From: Sinisalibacter lacisalsi
Lineage (GTDB): Bacteria; Pseudomonadota; Alphaproteobacteria; Rhodobacterales; Rhodobacteraceae
Reading direction: 5' to 3'
Assembly (NCBI RefSeq): GCF_014640115.1
Contig: NZ_BMGI01000001.1
Coordinates: forward strand, 952,501-1,016,500
DNA length: 64,000 nucleotides
Shown: positions 1 through 8,662 of the stretch, in pieces
How the letters are laid out: each line of letters starts with the position of its first letter
Numbering within the stretch: position 1 is the stretch's first letter
Notes under the pieces: model-generated
What the model was told of the DNA's origin: nothing
What the model saw: the letters and a program-made list of their open reading frames with translations, nothing else
Databases searched by the model: none
Translations under genes and position numbers: made by a program

Positions 1-1
1 C

Positions 2-814
2 CGGATCGACCAGGGTCTGATCGCGCAGGCGGGCGAAAAGCTCAAGCTCATCGCCAATTACGGCGCCGGGGTCGATCACATCGACGTCGCCACCGCGCGC
101 CAGCGCGGGGTGCTGGTGACCAACACCCCCGGCGTGGTGTCGGATGACACCGCCGACATGACCATGGCACTCGTTCTCGCGATCACCCGCCGCATCCCCG
201 AAGGGCTCGCGCTGATGCAGGCGGGCGACTGGCAGGGTTGGTCGCCGATGGCGATGCTCGGCGGGCGGATCGCCGGCCGCAAGCTCGGCATCCTCGGAAT
301 GGGCCGGGTTGGGCAGGCCGTGGCGCGCCGGGCGCGCTGCTTCGGCATGGAGGTGCATTACCACAACCGCCGCCGCCTGCACCCCGACATCGAGGCCGAG
401 CACGAGGCGACCTTCTGGGACAGCCTCGACCAGATGGTGAGCCGGGTCGATATCCTGTCGATCAATTGTCCGCACACGCCGTCGACCTTCCACCTGATGA
501 ACGCCCGCCGCCTGAAGCTGATGAAGCCCGACGCGGTGATCGTGAACACCTCGCGCGGCGAGGTGATCGACGAGAACGCGCTCACCCGGATGCTGCGCGC
601 GGGCGAGATCGCGGGGGCGGGGCTCGACGTGTTCGAGCATGGCACGGACGTGAACCCGCGCCTGCGCGCCCTGCCCAACGTGGTGCTCCTGCCGCACATG
701 GGCTCGGCCACCCGCGAGGGCCGGATCGAGATGGGTGAGAAGGTGCTCGTCAACGTCAAGACTTTCGCCGACGGTCACCGCCCGCCCGATCTGGTCGTGC
801 CGGCGATGCTCTGA
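2..814 (+). CDS. D-2-hydroxyacid dehydrogenase, 5' partial (glyoxylate/hydroxypyruvate reductase type)
   Basis: This is the C-terminal 270 residues of an NAD(P)-dependent D-isomer-specific 2-hydroxyacid dehydrogenase. The reading frame is open to the window edge, so roughly 55-60 N-terminal residues lie upstream. The Rossmann fingerprint GMGRVG starts at visible residue 99. The catalytic Arg sits in NTSRGEV (about R185), the Glu in DVFEHG, and the catalytic His in LPHMGS (about H232). The family reduces glyoxylate, hydroxypyruvate or related 2-keto acids. The sequence resembles the glyoxylate reductase group, but the exact substrate cannot be read from it. An internal GTG at position 110 would be a false start because homology continues upstream. 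It is followed on the same strand by a regulator gene starting 62 nt later. Confidence 0.88.
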   Translation, partial: RIDQGLIAQAGEKLKLIANYGAGVDHIDVATARQRGVLVTNTPGVVSDDTADMTMALVLAITRRIPEGLALMQAGDWQGWSPMAMLGGRIAGRKLGILGMGRVGQAVARRARCFGMEVHYHNRRRLHPDIEAEHEATFWDSLDQMVSRVDILSINCPHTPSTFHLMNARRLKLMKPDAVIVNTSRGEVIDENALTRMLRAGEIAGAGLDVFEHGTDVNPRLRALPNVVLLPHMGSATREGRIEMGEKVLVNVKTFADGHRPPDLVVPAML

Positions 815-876
815 GACCTCTGCATTTGCTTTCGTGCGCCCCCCCGGGCAAGATGTCGCAGGGAGGACAGAAGGGC

Positions 877-2127
877 ATGGGCGCGCTGCACCGATGGTTG
901 CTGGTGGCTGTCACCGCCATTGTTGCCGGGATGCCGGGGCACGGCGCGGCGCAGGACGCGCCCGGCTGGGGCGTGGTCAATGTCGGCGTGCTCGCCCATC
1001 GCGGCACCAGCGATTTCGAGGCGACCTGGGCGCCCTTGCGCGGCTATCTCGACGAGGCGGTGCCCGGCTGGCGCTTCCAGTTCACCCCGGTCACGCTGGT
1101 CTCTGCCCGTGGCCAGCTCGAAACCCGCAACCTCGACTTCCTGATAACCAACCCCGGCCACTACATCACGCTGGAGCGTGATTTTCCGATGAGCGTGCTG
1201 GCCACGCGGGTGCGTCGCACGCCTTCGGGCGAAGAGACCCGCGCCTTCGGCAGCGTGATCTTCACCGCCGCGGGGTCCGGTGTGCAGGCGCTGCGCGATA
1301 TCGAGGGCCGCTCGGTCATCGCGGTCGATGCCGCCGCTTTCGGGGGCTTCCAGGTGGCCTGGGACGAGTTCGCCAAACAGGGGATCGACCTGTTCCGCGA
1401 CCCCGCGAACCTGACCTTCGCGGGTTTCCCGCAGGACCGGATCGTCACCCAAGTGCTCGCGGGGCGCGCGGATGTGGGGATCGTGCGCAGCGGGCTGATC
1501 GAGGCGATGGCGCGCGAGGGACGGATCTCGCTGGCCGACGTGGTGGTGCTGAACGCCAATGCCGACTACGCGCATCCCGACCAGCTGAGCACCCGGCTCT
1601 ATCCCGAATGGCCCTTCCTCGCGCTTGCCGGCATTGATCCGAGCCTGCGCAATGCCGTGGCGAGGGCCCTGCTTGCGACCAGCGCGGCAGACGCGGCGCT
1701 CGCCGATGTCTGGGATGCGCCGGTCAGTTACCACGCGGTGCGAGACCTTCTGGCCGGCTACGATGCCGCCCGTGCCGGCACCCGCCCCGCCGAGCCCGGC
1801 CCGATCCGGTGGGCGGTCCTGGCCGCGCTGCTTCTCCCGGCCCTCGGGGCGGGGCTGTTCTGGGTGCGGCGGTTGCGGTCAGGCCGGCGCGCGCCCGAAG
1901 TGTCCGAGGTGGATCTGCAGCCGGAGCCGCCCGACTTTCCCGCCCTCACCCGTCGCGAGGCCGAGATCCTCGCACAGATCTGCAATGGCCACTCCACCAA
2001 GCAGATCGCGCAGGCGCTCGGGATCAGTCCCAAGACGGTCGAGTTCCACCGTTCGAACCTTCTGCGGAAGTTCGGGGTGCATTCGTCGCTTCAGCTTGTG
2101 AAACTGGCGGCGGAGGCGGCAACCTAG
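877..2127 (+). CDS. membrane-spanning regulator: PhnD/TtrS-like periplasmic domain, one TM helix, LuxR-type HTH
   Basis: The 416-residue protein starts with a signal/anchor segment (MGALHRWLLVAVTAIVAG). A periplasmic binding-protein-like domain of the PhnD/TtrS type follows, to about residue 305, with motifs such as LDFLITNPGHY and AGRADVGIVRSG. A single hydrophobic helix spans about 311-331. A LuxR/GerE helix-turn-helix occupies about 357-411 (LTRREAEILAQI, KTVEFHRSNLLRKFGV). I chose ATG 877 because GGGAGG lies 10 nt upstream; an in-frame ATG at 826 has no such site. In TtrS this type of sensor domain is followed by a histidine kinase. Here it joins the DNA-binding domain directly, so the protein looks like a one-component transmembrane regulator. 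The neighbouring secreted DsrE-like gene is a plausible target. The ligand is unknown; a sulfur oxyanion is only an inference from the TtrS resemblance. Confidence 0.85.
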   Translation: MGALHRWLLVAVTAIVAGMPGHGAAQDAPGWGVVNVGVLAHRGTSDFEATWAPLRGYLDEAVPGWRFQFTPVTLVSARGQLETRNLDFLITNPGHYITLERDFPMSVLATRVRRTPSGEETRAFGSVIFTAAGSGVQALRDIEGRSVIAVDAAAFGGFQVAWDEFAKQGIDLFRDPANLTFAGFPQDRIVTQVLAGRADVGIVRSGLIEAMAREGRISLADVVVLNANADYAHPDQLSTRLYPEWPFLALAGIDPSLRNAVARALLATSAADAALADVWDAPVSYHAVRDLLAGYDAARAGTRPAEPGPIRWAVLAALLLPALGAGLFWVRRLRSGRRAPEVSEVDLQPEPPDFPALTRREAEILAQICNGHSTKQIAQALGISPKTVEFHRSNLLRKFGVHSSLQLVKLAAEAAT

Positions 2128-2280
2128 GGATTCCCCCAGTATGTTTTGCGGCTATACAAGTGAAGCTGCCAGTAGCCCGATGACCGACCCCGTGTCAGGC
2201 TCGAACGGCTGCGGGATCGGATCTCTTCCCGCAAGCACTCGAAAACGATCCAAAAAAAACGAAAGATCACGGGAGGAAAC

Positions 2281-2748
2281 ATGAAACATCTCACCAAGCT
2301 ATTCTGGACCCTGGCGCTCGCCCTGTTCGGGCTGACCGCCACGCTGGACAGCGCCGATGCGGCTTCGGATCGCTACGCCACGCAGAAGGCCGTCTATCAC
2401 ATCAACACCAACGGCGGCGAAGGCGATGCCTATTACATCGGCGCGCTGCGCAACATCCAGAACCACCTCAACGCGGTGGGCGCCGAAAACATGGAGCTTC
2501 GCGTGGTGCTGCACGGCAATGGGGTGAACCTGCTCGCCAACGCGCTCAGCAACGAGACGCTGCAGACGCGGGTGGTTGAACTCAAGGGGCAGAGCGTGGC
2601 GTTCGTCGTTTGCAACAACACCCTCGTGGGCCGCAACATCGACCCGGACAATGATCTGTTCGACGTCTGGGAAGAGGATATCGTGCCCTCCGGCGTGGCC
2701 GAGCTTTCCCACCTCCAGCAGCAGGGATACACCTACGTCAAACCTTGA
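2281..2748 (+). CDS. secreted DsrE/DsrF-like family protein
   Basis: The 155-residue protein has a Sec signal peptide, with predicted cleavage after ADA near residue 27. The mature part has the DsrE/DsrF-like fold signature: YHINTNGGEGDAYYIGALRN, an LRVVLHGNGVNLL strand-loop, and VAFVVCNNTL, where one Cys occupies the place of the conserved DsrE cysteine. DsrE-family proteins carry or accept sulfur. Exported single-domain versions are common in alphaproteobacteria but poorly characterised. GGGAGG lies just before the ATG. The 153-nt gap from the membrane regulator allows its own promoter, and a hairpin terminator follows at 2795-2821. The pairing suggests regulation by the upstream PhnD-LuxR protein, but this is inferred from adjacency only. 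Confidence 0.85.
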   Translation: MKHLTKLFWTLALALFGLTATLDSADAASDRYATQKAVYHINTNGGEGDAYYIGALRNIQNHLNAVGAENMELRVVLHGNGVNLLANALSNETLQTRVVELKGQSVAFVVCNNTLVGRNIDPDNDLFDVWEEDIVPSGVAELSHLQQQGYTYVKP

Positions 2749-2794
2749 CGCGACCGCATGCCCCGCGCACCATCGCGGGGAACGCGGACGGATG

Positions 2795-2821
2795 ACGGGC
2801 GGCCTTCCGGTCGCCCGTTTT
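2795..2821 (+). terminator. rho-independent terminator after the DsrE-like gene
   Basis: A stem of ACGGGCGGCC against GGTCGCCCGT (one G-T pair) closes a TTCC loop and is followed by TTTT. It lies 47 nt after the DsrE-like stop and before the start of the lipoprotein gene. Confidence 0.7.
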
Positions 2822-2835
2822 CGCGCCGCCCCGCC

Positions 2836-3519
2836 ATGAGGAACGCCCCGATGCCGTCGCTCGCCCGCCTCGCCGTGCTCGCCACCCTCGCGCTTCTCGC
2901 TGCCTGCGCACGCCCGCTCACGCCGAACGAAACGGTCGCGGCCAAGGCGCTGTTCGGCGACACGCTCGACGCCGAGGCGGTGAAAGTGCGCGCCGGAGTG
3001 GGGCTCCTGCCGCTCCCGCGCGAACCGCAACCGGACCCCGACGCCGAGGCGCCCGCCGCCGTCACCCCGCCCCCGGGCCTGTGCGAGCGCAAGCAGAGCA
3101 CCCGCCGCGTCTGGCGCTGGCCCGCCGCCTTCGTGCTGCAGAACGACGTCTTCTTTTCCTACGATTACTACCCGCACGACGCCTTCCGGGGATTCCCCCG
3201 GAGCGTGCCCTACCCGGCGTCGGTGATCATGGCGCATGAACTGGTGCACGTGTGGCAATGGCAGAACCGCGCCCACACCGGTTACAGCCCGACCCGCGCG
3301 GCGGGCGAGACGGTGGCGAACGTCGATCCCTACTGGTTCACCGCCAACCCCGAGGCCGAGTTTTTCAGGCTGGGCTACGAGCAACAGGGGGCGATGGTGC
3401 AGGATTTCGTCTGTTACGCGATGTTCGACAGCCAGAGCCCGCGTCTTGGCGAACTGGCTGAAGTCCTGCGTCCGGTGCTGCCGGTCGACGACTTCCTTGC
3501 GCTTCTGCCCCGGCGCTGA
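2836..3519 (+). CDS. putative lipoprotein with an HExxH zincin-like motif
   Basis: The 227-residue protein begins with a lipoprotein signal ending in the lipobox LLAAC (ATG at 2836; an ATG at 2851 is also possible). The frame is open further upstream to 2758, but that part lies over a terminator and encodes low-complexity sequence. The mature protein contains MAHELVHVWQWQ, an HExxH metal-binding motif, with acidic residues about 30 residues later (NPEAEFFRLGYE) that could supply a third ligand. I do not recognise a named family. It could be a membrane-anchored metallopeptidase, or a homologue that binds metal without peptidase activity. The gene converges on prs with only 6 nt between stop codons. 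Confidence 0.75.
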   Translation: MRNAPMPSLARLAVLATLALLAACARPLTPNETVAAKALFGDTLDAEAVKVRAGVGLLPLPREPQPDPDAEAPAAVTPPPGLCERKQSTRRVWRWPAAFVLQNDVFFSYDYYPHDAFRGFPRSVPYPASVIMAHELVHVWQWQNRAHTGYSPTRAAGETVANVDPYWFTANPEAEFFRLGYEQQGAMVQDFVCYAMFDSQSPRLGELAEVLRPVLPVDDFLALLPRR

Positions 3520-3525
3520 CCGGGC

Positions 3526-4548
3526 TCAGAACGCGCCGGCGTAATGCGTCTCGTAGAGCGGCTCCAGCGTGGGATCGTCGAACAGCGAGGAAACGCTGGT
3601 GCCGCCCCAGATGTTTAGGATCGCCTGCGCAAAGAGCGGCGCGGTGGCCACGACGCGGATATTCTCCGCCTCCAGAACCTGCGGCGTGGGCTGGATCGAG
3701 TCGGTGATGACGAGGCTTTTCATCGACGAATTCGCGACCCGCTCCACCGCCGAACCCGACATCACGCCATGGGTGATATAGGCGTGCACCTCCTTGGCGC
3801 CGCTCTCGCGCAGAAGCTCCGCCGCTTTCACCAGCGTGCCCGCGGTGTCGCAGATGTCGTCGACGATGATGCAACGCTTGCCCGAAACGTCGCCGATCAC
3901 GGTCATGTCCGCCACTTCGCCGGGCTTCTCGCGCCGCTTGTCGACAATGGCGAGCGGGGCGTTGATCCGCTTGGCCAGTTCGCGCGCCCGTGCCACGCCG
4001 CCGACATCGGGGCTGACCACCATCACCTCGTCGAGACAGTCGCGGAAATGGTGCTTTATATCGAGCGAGAAGATCGGCGAGGCATAGAGGTTGTCGACCG
4101 GGATATCGAAGAAGCCCTGGATCTGGGCAGCGTGCAGATCCATCGTCAGAACCCGCTCGATGCCCGACTGCGCAATCATGTTGGCCACGAGCTTGGCGCT
4201 GATCGGGGTGCGCGCCCGCGAGCGGCGATCCTGCCGCGCGTAGCCGAAATAGGGGATCACCGCGGTGATCCGCGCCGCCGAGGAGCGGCGCAGCGTGTCG
4301 GCGATGATCAGGAGTTCCATCAGGTTGTCGTTCGCCGGGTTCGAGGTCGGCTGGATGATGAACATGTCCTCGCCGCGCACGTTCTCGTGGATCTCGACGA
4401 AGATCTCCTGGTCGTTGAACCGTTCGACCCTTGCGCTGACGAGTTCGACCTTCGCGCCCCGGTGGATCGACATGCGCCGGGCGACGGCCTCGGCGAGCTT
4501 GCGGTTGGCGTTGCCGGAGATGAGCTTGGGTTCGTTGATCGCAGCCAT
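3526..4548 (-). CDS. prs: ribose-phosphate pyrophosphokinase (PRPP synthetase)
   Basis: This makes PRPP from ribose-5-phosphate and ATP for purine, pyrimidine, histidine and NAD synthesis. The 340-residue protein shows the class I signatures: [18 protein letters not shown] near the N terminus, the catalytic loop [30 protein letters not shown], and the PRPP-binding loop [12 protein letters not shown]. The start is [15 protein letters not shown] at 4548. The open frame extends upstream but without family similarity. PRPP made here would feed upp and hisD elsewhere in the window. It is transcribed divergently from the isomerase gene at 4665. Confidence 0.97.
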   Translation of the reverse strand: MAAINEPKLISGNANRKLAEAVARRMSIHRGAKVELVSARVERFNDQEIFVEIHENVRGEDMFIIQPTSNPANDNLMELLIIADTLRRSSAARITAVIPYFGYARQDRRSRARTPISAKLVANMIAQSGIERVLTMDLHAAQIQGFFDIPVDNLYASPIFSLDIKHHFRDCLDEVMVVSPDVGGVARARELAKRINAPLAIVDKRREKPGEVADMTVIGDVSGKRCIIVDDICDTAGTLVKAAELLRESGAKEVHAYITHGVMSGSAVERVANSSMKSLVITDSIQPTPQVLEAENIRVVATAPLFAQAILNIWGGTSVSSLFDDPTLEPLYETHYAGAF

Positions 4549-4603
4549 GTGGTTCGGTTCCCGATGTGGTCTTGAGCTGTAACAGAATCGCGAAACCGCG
4601 ACG

Positions 4604-4631
4604 TTGACTCCGCTTAGCACCGGGTTAGGCT
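4604..4631 (+). promoter_or_regulatory. probable housekeeping promoter for the isomerase/hydrolase pair
   Basis: TTGACT and TAGGCT are separated by 16 nt and end 34 nt before the ATG at 4665. The TAGxCT -10 form recurs before cdd in this window. This is pattern-based; no transcription data exist. Confidence 0.5.
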
Positions 4632-4664
4632 CAAGGCCACCGCAAGGGCCCCGGGAGGCGCAAA

Positions 4665-5264
4665 ATGCAACGCGTGGATTACTACTTCAGCACGATTTCC
4701 CCCTATACATACCTCGCCGGACCCCGTTTCGCCGCGCTTGCCGCCCGCCACGGGCTGGACGTTCGTTGGAAACCGCTCGACATCGTGGGGCTCTACGGGC
4801 GCACCGGTGGCACCCTGCCCGCCGAGCGCCATCCCTCCCGCCAGGCCTACCGGCTGGCCGATCTTTCCCGTCAGGCCGCGCGCGCGGGCCTCGCGATCAA
4901 CGTGGAGCCCGCCTTTTTCCCGACCAACCCGGCGCCCGCGTCCTATGCCATCATCGCCGCGCAGGAGGCCGGCGGCGGCGACATGTTCGCGCTGGTGCAG
5001 GGCATTCTCGCCGCCTGCTGGGCGGGCGAGCAGAACATCGCCGAGGACGGCGTGATCAAGGCGGCGCTGGAGGCGTCGGGATTCGATCCCGCACTCGCCG
5101 ACAGCGGGCTGTTCACCGGCGCCGAAACCTACGGGCGCAACCTCGAAGAGGCAGTGCGCGCGGGCGTGTTCGGCGCGCCCTCATGGGTCACGACCGACGG
5201 CGCGCTGTTCTGGGGGCAAGACCGTCTGGATGACCTCGATGTGCACCTCTCGGGCCTGACGTGA
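4665..5264 (+). CDS. 2-hydroxychromene-2-carboxylate isomerase family (DsbA-like, kappa-GST fold)
   Basis: The 199-residue thioredoxin-fold protein has the family N terminus [15 protein letters not shown] (Ser in place of the redox Cys), the [14 protein letters not shown] segment, and the C-terminal GVFGAPSWV...[10 protein letters not shown] signature. The family uses glutathione to isomerise hydroxychromene carboxylates in naphthalene degradation, but many members act elsewhere, so the substrate is open. A GTGA overlap couples it to the alpha/beta hydrolase that follows. The pair may act on one compound. Confidence 0.9.
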   Translation: MQRVDYYFSTISPYTYLAGPRFAALAARHGLDVRWKPLDIVGLYGRTGGTLPAERHPSRQAYRLADLSRQAARAGLAINVEPAFFPTNPAPASYAIIAAQEAGGGDMFALVQGILAACWAGEQNIAEDGVIKAALEASGFDPALADSGLFTGAETYGRNLEEAVRAGVFGAPSWVTTDGALFWGQDRLDDLDVHLSGLT

Positions 5265-6076
5265 GCACCACCGAAACCCGCAAGATCGCCGGGTTTCCAA
5301 CCCACGTGCTGCGCCTCGGGCGGGGCGTCCGGCGCGCGCTCTTCATCCATTGCACGCTTGGCCATGTCGCCACGTGGTCACCCGTGCAGGCCGCGCTCCT
5401 CGACAAGCTGGCGATGACTTCCTTCGACAGGCCCAGCCATGGCAAGAGCGGCGATTGGTCCGGCGAGGGCGGGGCCTGGGGCCTGCACGATCTGACCACC
5501 CGGATCGCCGCGGCGCTGATCGACAAGCGCGCCGACATCGTCGGCCACAGCTACGGCGCCACCGTGGCCCTGCGCCTCGCGATGGAGCGGCCGGGGATGG
5601 TGCGCAGCCTCACCCTGATCGAGCCGCCGCTGTTCGCGCTGGCCCGGGGCACACCGGCCCACGAGGCGCACATGGCGGCGATGGCCGGCTTCGGCACGGC
5701 GCTGGAAGCGGGCGACCGGGAGGCGGCCGCGCGCATCTTCCAGAGCGCGATGAACCCCGAAGCGCCGTGGGAGGGCCTGCCCGAGCGCGCCCGGGCCCGG
5801 CTCGCGGGCCGGATCGAGCGGATCGCCGAGGAGCGCGGTGTGACCCTCGACGACGCGCCGGGCCTGACCCTGCCCGGGCGGATCGAGGCGCTCGGTCTGC
5901 CGGTGCTCCTGATCGAGGGCAGCGCCGCGCCGCCGATCGTGCGCGCGGTGCACGAGGCGCTTGCCGCCCGGTTGCCGCAGGCGCAACGGGTGATGATCGC
6001 CGGCGCGGGGCACATGTCGCCGCTCACCCATCCCGAGGGCGTGGCGGGCGAGATCGCGGCATTCCTGAAGGTCTGA
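5261..6076 (+). CDS. alpha/beta hydrolase fold protein
   Basis: The 271-residue protein starts at a GTG that overlaps the previous stop (GTGA). It has the nucleophile elbow GHSYGA with a catalytic Ser, an oxyanion strand ALFIHCTLGH, and a C-terminal GAGHMSPLTHP giving the catalytic His. There is no signal peptide, so it is cytoplasmic. Substrate class (ester, thioester, lactone or epoxide) cannot be told. Translational coupling to the HCCA-isomerase-like gene suggests related substrates. It ends 10 nt before the convergent threonine aldolase gene. Confidence 0.88.
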   Translation: MSTTETRKIAGFPTHVLRLGRGVRRALFIHCTLGHVATWSPVQAALLDKLAMTSFDRPSHGKSGDWSGEGGAWGLHDLTTRIAAALIDKRADIVGHSYGATVALRLAMERPGMVRSLTLIEPPLFALARGTPAHEAHMAAMAGFGTALEAGDREAAARIFQSAMNPEAPWEGLPERARARLAGRIERIAEERGVTLDDAPGLTLPGRIEALGLPVLLIEGSAAPPIVRAVHEALAARLPQAQRVMIAGAGHMSPLTHPEGVAGEIAAFLKV

Positions 6077-6086
6077 GGCGCCTGCC

Positions 6087-7133
6087 TCAGCCCCTCACCA
6101 GTTCCACGAACCGGTCGATATCCTCGTCGCGTGCGGCCCAGTCGGTGACCATACGGGCGGTGAGCATCTCGTCGGGGTCATCCCCTTCCAGCTCGCTTTC
6201 CCAAAGGTAATACTGCGCGCCCGCATCGTGCAGCCGCCGATGCCCCGCGCGCGACCAGGCGGCAAACGACGTGTTGGCTTCGGGCGGATAGAGATAGGCC
6301 ACCCCCGGCACGGCCCGCAGACCGGCCGAAAGCCGGGCCTGCGCGGCGTTGGCGGCGCGCGCCGTTTCGAGCCAGAGCCCGTCTTCGAGATAGGCCAGCA
6401 TCTGCGCCGAAAGGAAGCGGTGCTTGGAGAACAGGTGCGCGCCGCGCTTGCGCCGCAGTTCGAATTCCCAGGCTTTCGCCGGGTCGAAGAAGATCACCGC
6501 TTCAACTCCGATGAGGCCGTTCTTGGTGCCGCCGAAGCTGACAGCGTCAACGCCCGCCTTCCAGGTCATCTCCGCCGGGCTCGCCCCCGTCGCCACCAGG
6601 GCGTTGGCAAAGCGTGCGCCGTCGAGATGCACCGGGAGGCCGTAGCCCTTCGCCACCGCCGCCAGCGCCGCCACCTCGGCCGCGCTGTAGACGGTGCCGC
6701 GCTCGGTGACGTTGGTGATCGAGACCGGCCCGCGCTGTGGCCCGTGCACGCCCCGGCTCTCCTCGATCGCGATCGCCGCGTCGAGCACCTCGGGGGTCAT
6801 CTTCTCGCTGTCGCCCACGAGGGTCAGCTTGGCGCCGCCGGTGTAGAACTCGGGCGCGTTGCACTCGTCTTCATGGATATGCGCCACCGGCGAGCAGAAC
6901 ACCGTCTGGAACGGCTGGCACAGCGTCGCCAGTGCCAGCGAGTTTGCCGCCGTGCCGGTGGCCACGAGGTAGACCGCGGCCTCCGGCGCCTCGAAGATCT
7001 CGCGGATCCGCGTCCGCACCTCCGCCATCAGCGCATCCGCGCCGTAGGGCAGGGCGTAGCCCTCGTTCGCCGCGACCATCGCCTGCATCACCTTCGGATG
7101 CACGGGGCCGGAATTGTCGGAAGCGAAATGCAT
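6087..7133 (-). CDS. ltaE: low-specificity threonine aldolase
   Basis: This PLP enzyme cleaves threonine or allo-threonine to glycine and acetaldehyde. The 348-residue protein begins MHFASDNSGPVHPKV and has the PLP-binding segment SFGGTKNGL with the Schiff-base Lys, and HLDGAR for the cofactor Asp. Its ATG lies 1 nt after the stop of the YcgN-like gene, so the two are co-transcribed. Glycine it makes could be used by GlyA, encoded 5 kb away. Family assignment is secure; stereospecificity is not. Confidence 0.92.
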   Translation of the reverse strand: MHFASDNSGPVHPKVMQAMVAANEGYALPYGADALMAEVRTRIREIFEAPEAAVYLVATGTAANSLALATLCQPFQTVFCSPVAHIHEDECNAPEFYTGGAKLTLVGDSEKMTPEVLDAAIAIEESRGVHGPQRGPVSITNVTERGTVYSAAEVAALAAVAKGYGLPVHLDGARFANALVATGASPAEMTWKAGVDAVSFGGTKNGLIGVEAVIFFDPAKAWEFELRRKRGAHLFSKHRFLSAQMLAYLEDGLWLETARAANAAQARLSAGLRAVPGVAYLYPPEANTSFAAWSRAGHRRLHDAGAQYYLWESELEGDDPDEMLTARMVTDWAARDEDIDRFVELVRG

Positions 7134-7134
7134 G

Positions 7135-7584
7135 TCAGAGCTCCTCGTCGATCACGTAATCTTCCCAATCCTCTTCCGGCACCTCGAACTCGGGCACCGT
7201 GCGCCCGCGCATCGAATGACCCTCGTGCACGCTGGCGGGGTCGCCTGTCAGCAGCGGGTGCCAGTCGGGCAGGGGTTTGCCTTCGTGACGCAGCCGGTAG
7301 GCGCAGGTTGCGGGCATGAAATAGCCCACCTTGTCCATCGTCTCGGGGCTGAGAACGATGCATTCGGGCACGAATTGCAGCCGGATATCGTATTGACCGC
7401 AGCGGCAGGTTTCATCGTCGAACAGCCGGCAGGCCACGCGGGTGAACACCACCTGGCCACTGTCCTCGTCCTCGAGCTTGTTCAGGCAGCACTTGCCGCA
7501 GCCATCGCAGAGCGCCTCCCATTCGGACGGCGTGAGGCTGTCGAGCGGCAGTTCCCAGAATTTCTTGCGCGGCTGAGTCGTCAT
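7135..7584 (-). CDS. YcgN/UPF0260 family cysteine-cluster protein
   Basis: The 149-residue protein has many Cys: CDGCGKCC near the N terminus, then CRLFDDETCRCGQY, PECI and PATCAYR. These match the YkgJ/YcgN zinc- or iron-binding family, whose function is unknown. I placed the start at MTTQPRKKF (7584) because the upstream codons look non-coding. It is the first gene of a pair with ltaE, with 1 nt between. The C-terminal part is acidic (EEDWEDYVIDEEL). Confidence 0.88.
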   Translation of the reverse strand: MTTQPRKKFWELPLDSLTPSEWEALCDGCGKCCLNKLEDEDSGQVVFTRVACRLFDDETCRCGQYDIRLQFVPECIVLSPETMDKVGYFMPATCAYRLRHEGKPLPDWHPLLTGDPASVHEGHSMRGRTVPEFEVPEEDWEDYVIDEEL

Positions 7585-7627
7585 CGCGGCACACTCGCGC
7601 AAGGCCAATGGAAAGAAAACCCCGCCG

Positions 7628-7654
7628 CTTCATCCTGGCCCAAATACCCCGGGC
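7628..7654 (+). repeat. short dispersed GC-rich repeat, copy C (truncated)
   Basis: CTTCATCCTGGC followed by an AAATACC-CGGG core lies between ycgN and the ribF stop. The same core occurs at 25746-25810 and, inverted, at 53334-53385. This copy lacks the GGGGCAGxGCCCC hairpin of the others. Confidence 0.55.
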
Positions 7655-7655
7655 C

Positions 7656-8594
7656 TCACATTGCCGCGAGAACGCGGCGTGCCTTGGCGCAATCGGCATC
7701 CATCTGCGCGATCAGGGCCTCGAGCGAGTCGAATTTCTCCTCGGGCCGCAGGTAGTCGATCAGCGCGACCGAAAGGTGCGCGTCGTAGAGATCGCCCTTG
7801 AAGTCGAACAGGTAGCTTTCGAGGTTGGGCAGGTTCTCGCCAAACATCGGCCGCACCCCGAGGCTCGCCGCGCCGCCATAGCTGCCCGCGTGCGGCCCGG
7901 TGAGCACGTCCACCTTCACCACGTAAACCCCGAAGCGCGGCGGGTGCAGGCCGGTGATCGACATGTTGGCGGTGGGATAGCCCAGATCGCGCCCGCGCTG
8001 GTCGCCGCGGATCACCTTGCCGTCGATCCGGTGCCAGTGGCCGAGCATCCGCGCGGCATCGCCGGGGCGGCCCTCGGTGAGCGCCTGGCGGATCGCGGTG
8101 GAGCTGATTTCCTCGCCGGTGTCGTGCATCAGGGGCGCGACGGTGACGCCGAAGCCGAGCGTGCGGCCGAACTCGACGAGATCGCCGGCATCCCCGGCCC
8201 GGCCCTTGCCGAAGTGGAAATCCTCGCCCACCACGACATGGTTCAGGCCAAGCCCGTCGACGATCACCCGGGCGGCGAAATCCCGCGGCGTCAGCGCCGA
8301 CAACGTGTCGTTGAACGACAGCTCGTAGAGCTTTTCGACGCCGAGCCACTCGAGGCGGTGCGCGCGCGCCTCGGAATTCATCAGCCGGAACGGCGGCGCC
8401 TTGGGGGCGAAATACTCGCGCGGATGCGGTTCGAAGGTCATCACCCCGAGCGGCGCGCTGGTCTGCGCGGCGTTCGCGCGCGCGATCTCGATGACGTATT
8501 GGTGGCCCCGGTGCACGCCGTCGAAATTGCCGATGGCCGCCGAGGCGCCACGGTCTTCCGCTTCAACGAATTGCCAGTCTCTCACGATCCGCAT
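7656..8594 (-). CDS. ribF: bifunctional riboflavin kinase/FMN adenylyltransferase
   Basis: It makes FMN and then FAD from riboflavin. The N-terminal FAD synthetase half has GNFDGVHRGHQ near residue 25. The C-terminal flavokinase domain has GRDLGYPTANM. The total of 312 residues is the usual length. The start MRIVRDWQF was chosen at 8594; the frame runs upstream into sequence of no family resemblance. It sits 68 nt downstream of the MaoC hydratase gene on the same strand. Confidence 0.96.
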   Translation of the reverse strand: MRIVRDWQFVEAEDRGASAAIGNFDGVHRGHQYVIEIARANAAQTSAPLGVMTFEPHPREYFAPKAPPFRLMNSEARAHRLEWLGVEKLYELSFNDTLSALTPRDFAARVIVDGLGLNHVVVGEDFHFGKGRAGDAGDLVEFGRTLGFGVTVAPLMHDTGEEISSTAIRQALTEGRPGDAARMLGHWHRIDGKVIRGDQRGRDLGYPTANMSITGLHPPRFGVYVVKVDVLTGPHAGSYGGAASLGVRPMFGENLPNLESYLFDFKGDLYDAHLSVALIDYLRPEEKFDSLEALIAQMDADCAKARRVLAAM

Positions 8595-8662
8595 GGGGCC
8601 AGTTAGCCCGCGGACGCGGGCGGCGCAAGATACCTTTGCCGCGCCGCGCGGGCCTGTGCGGC

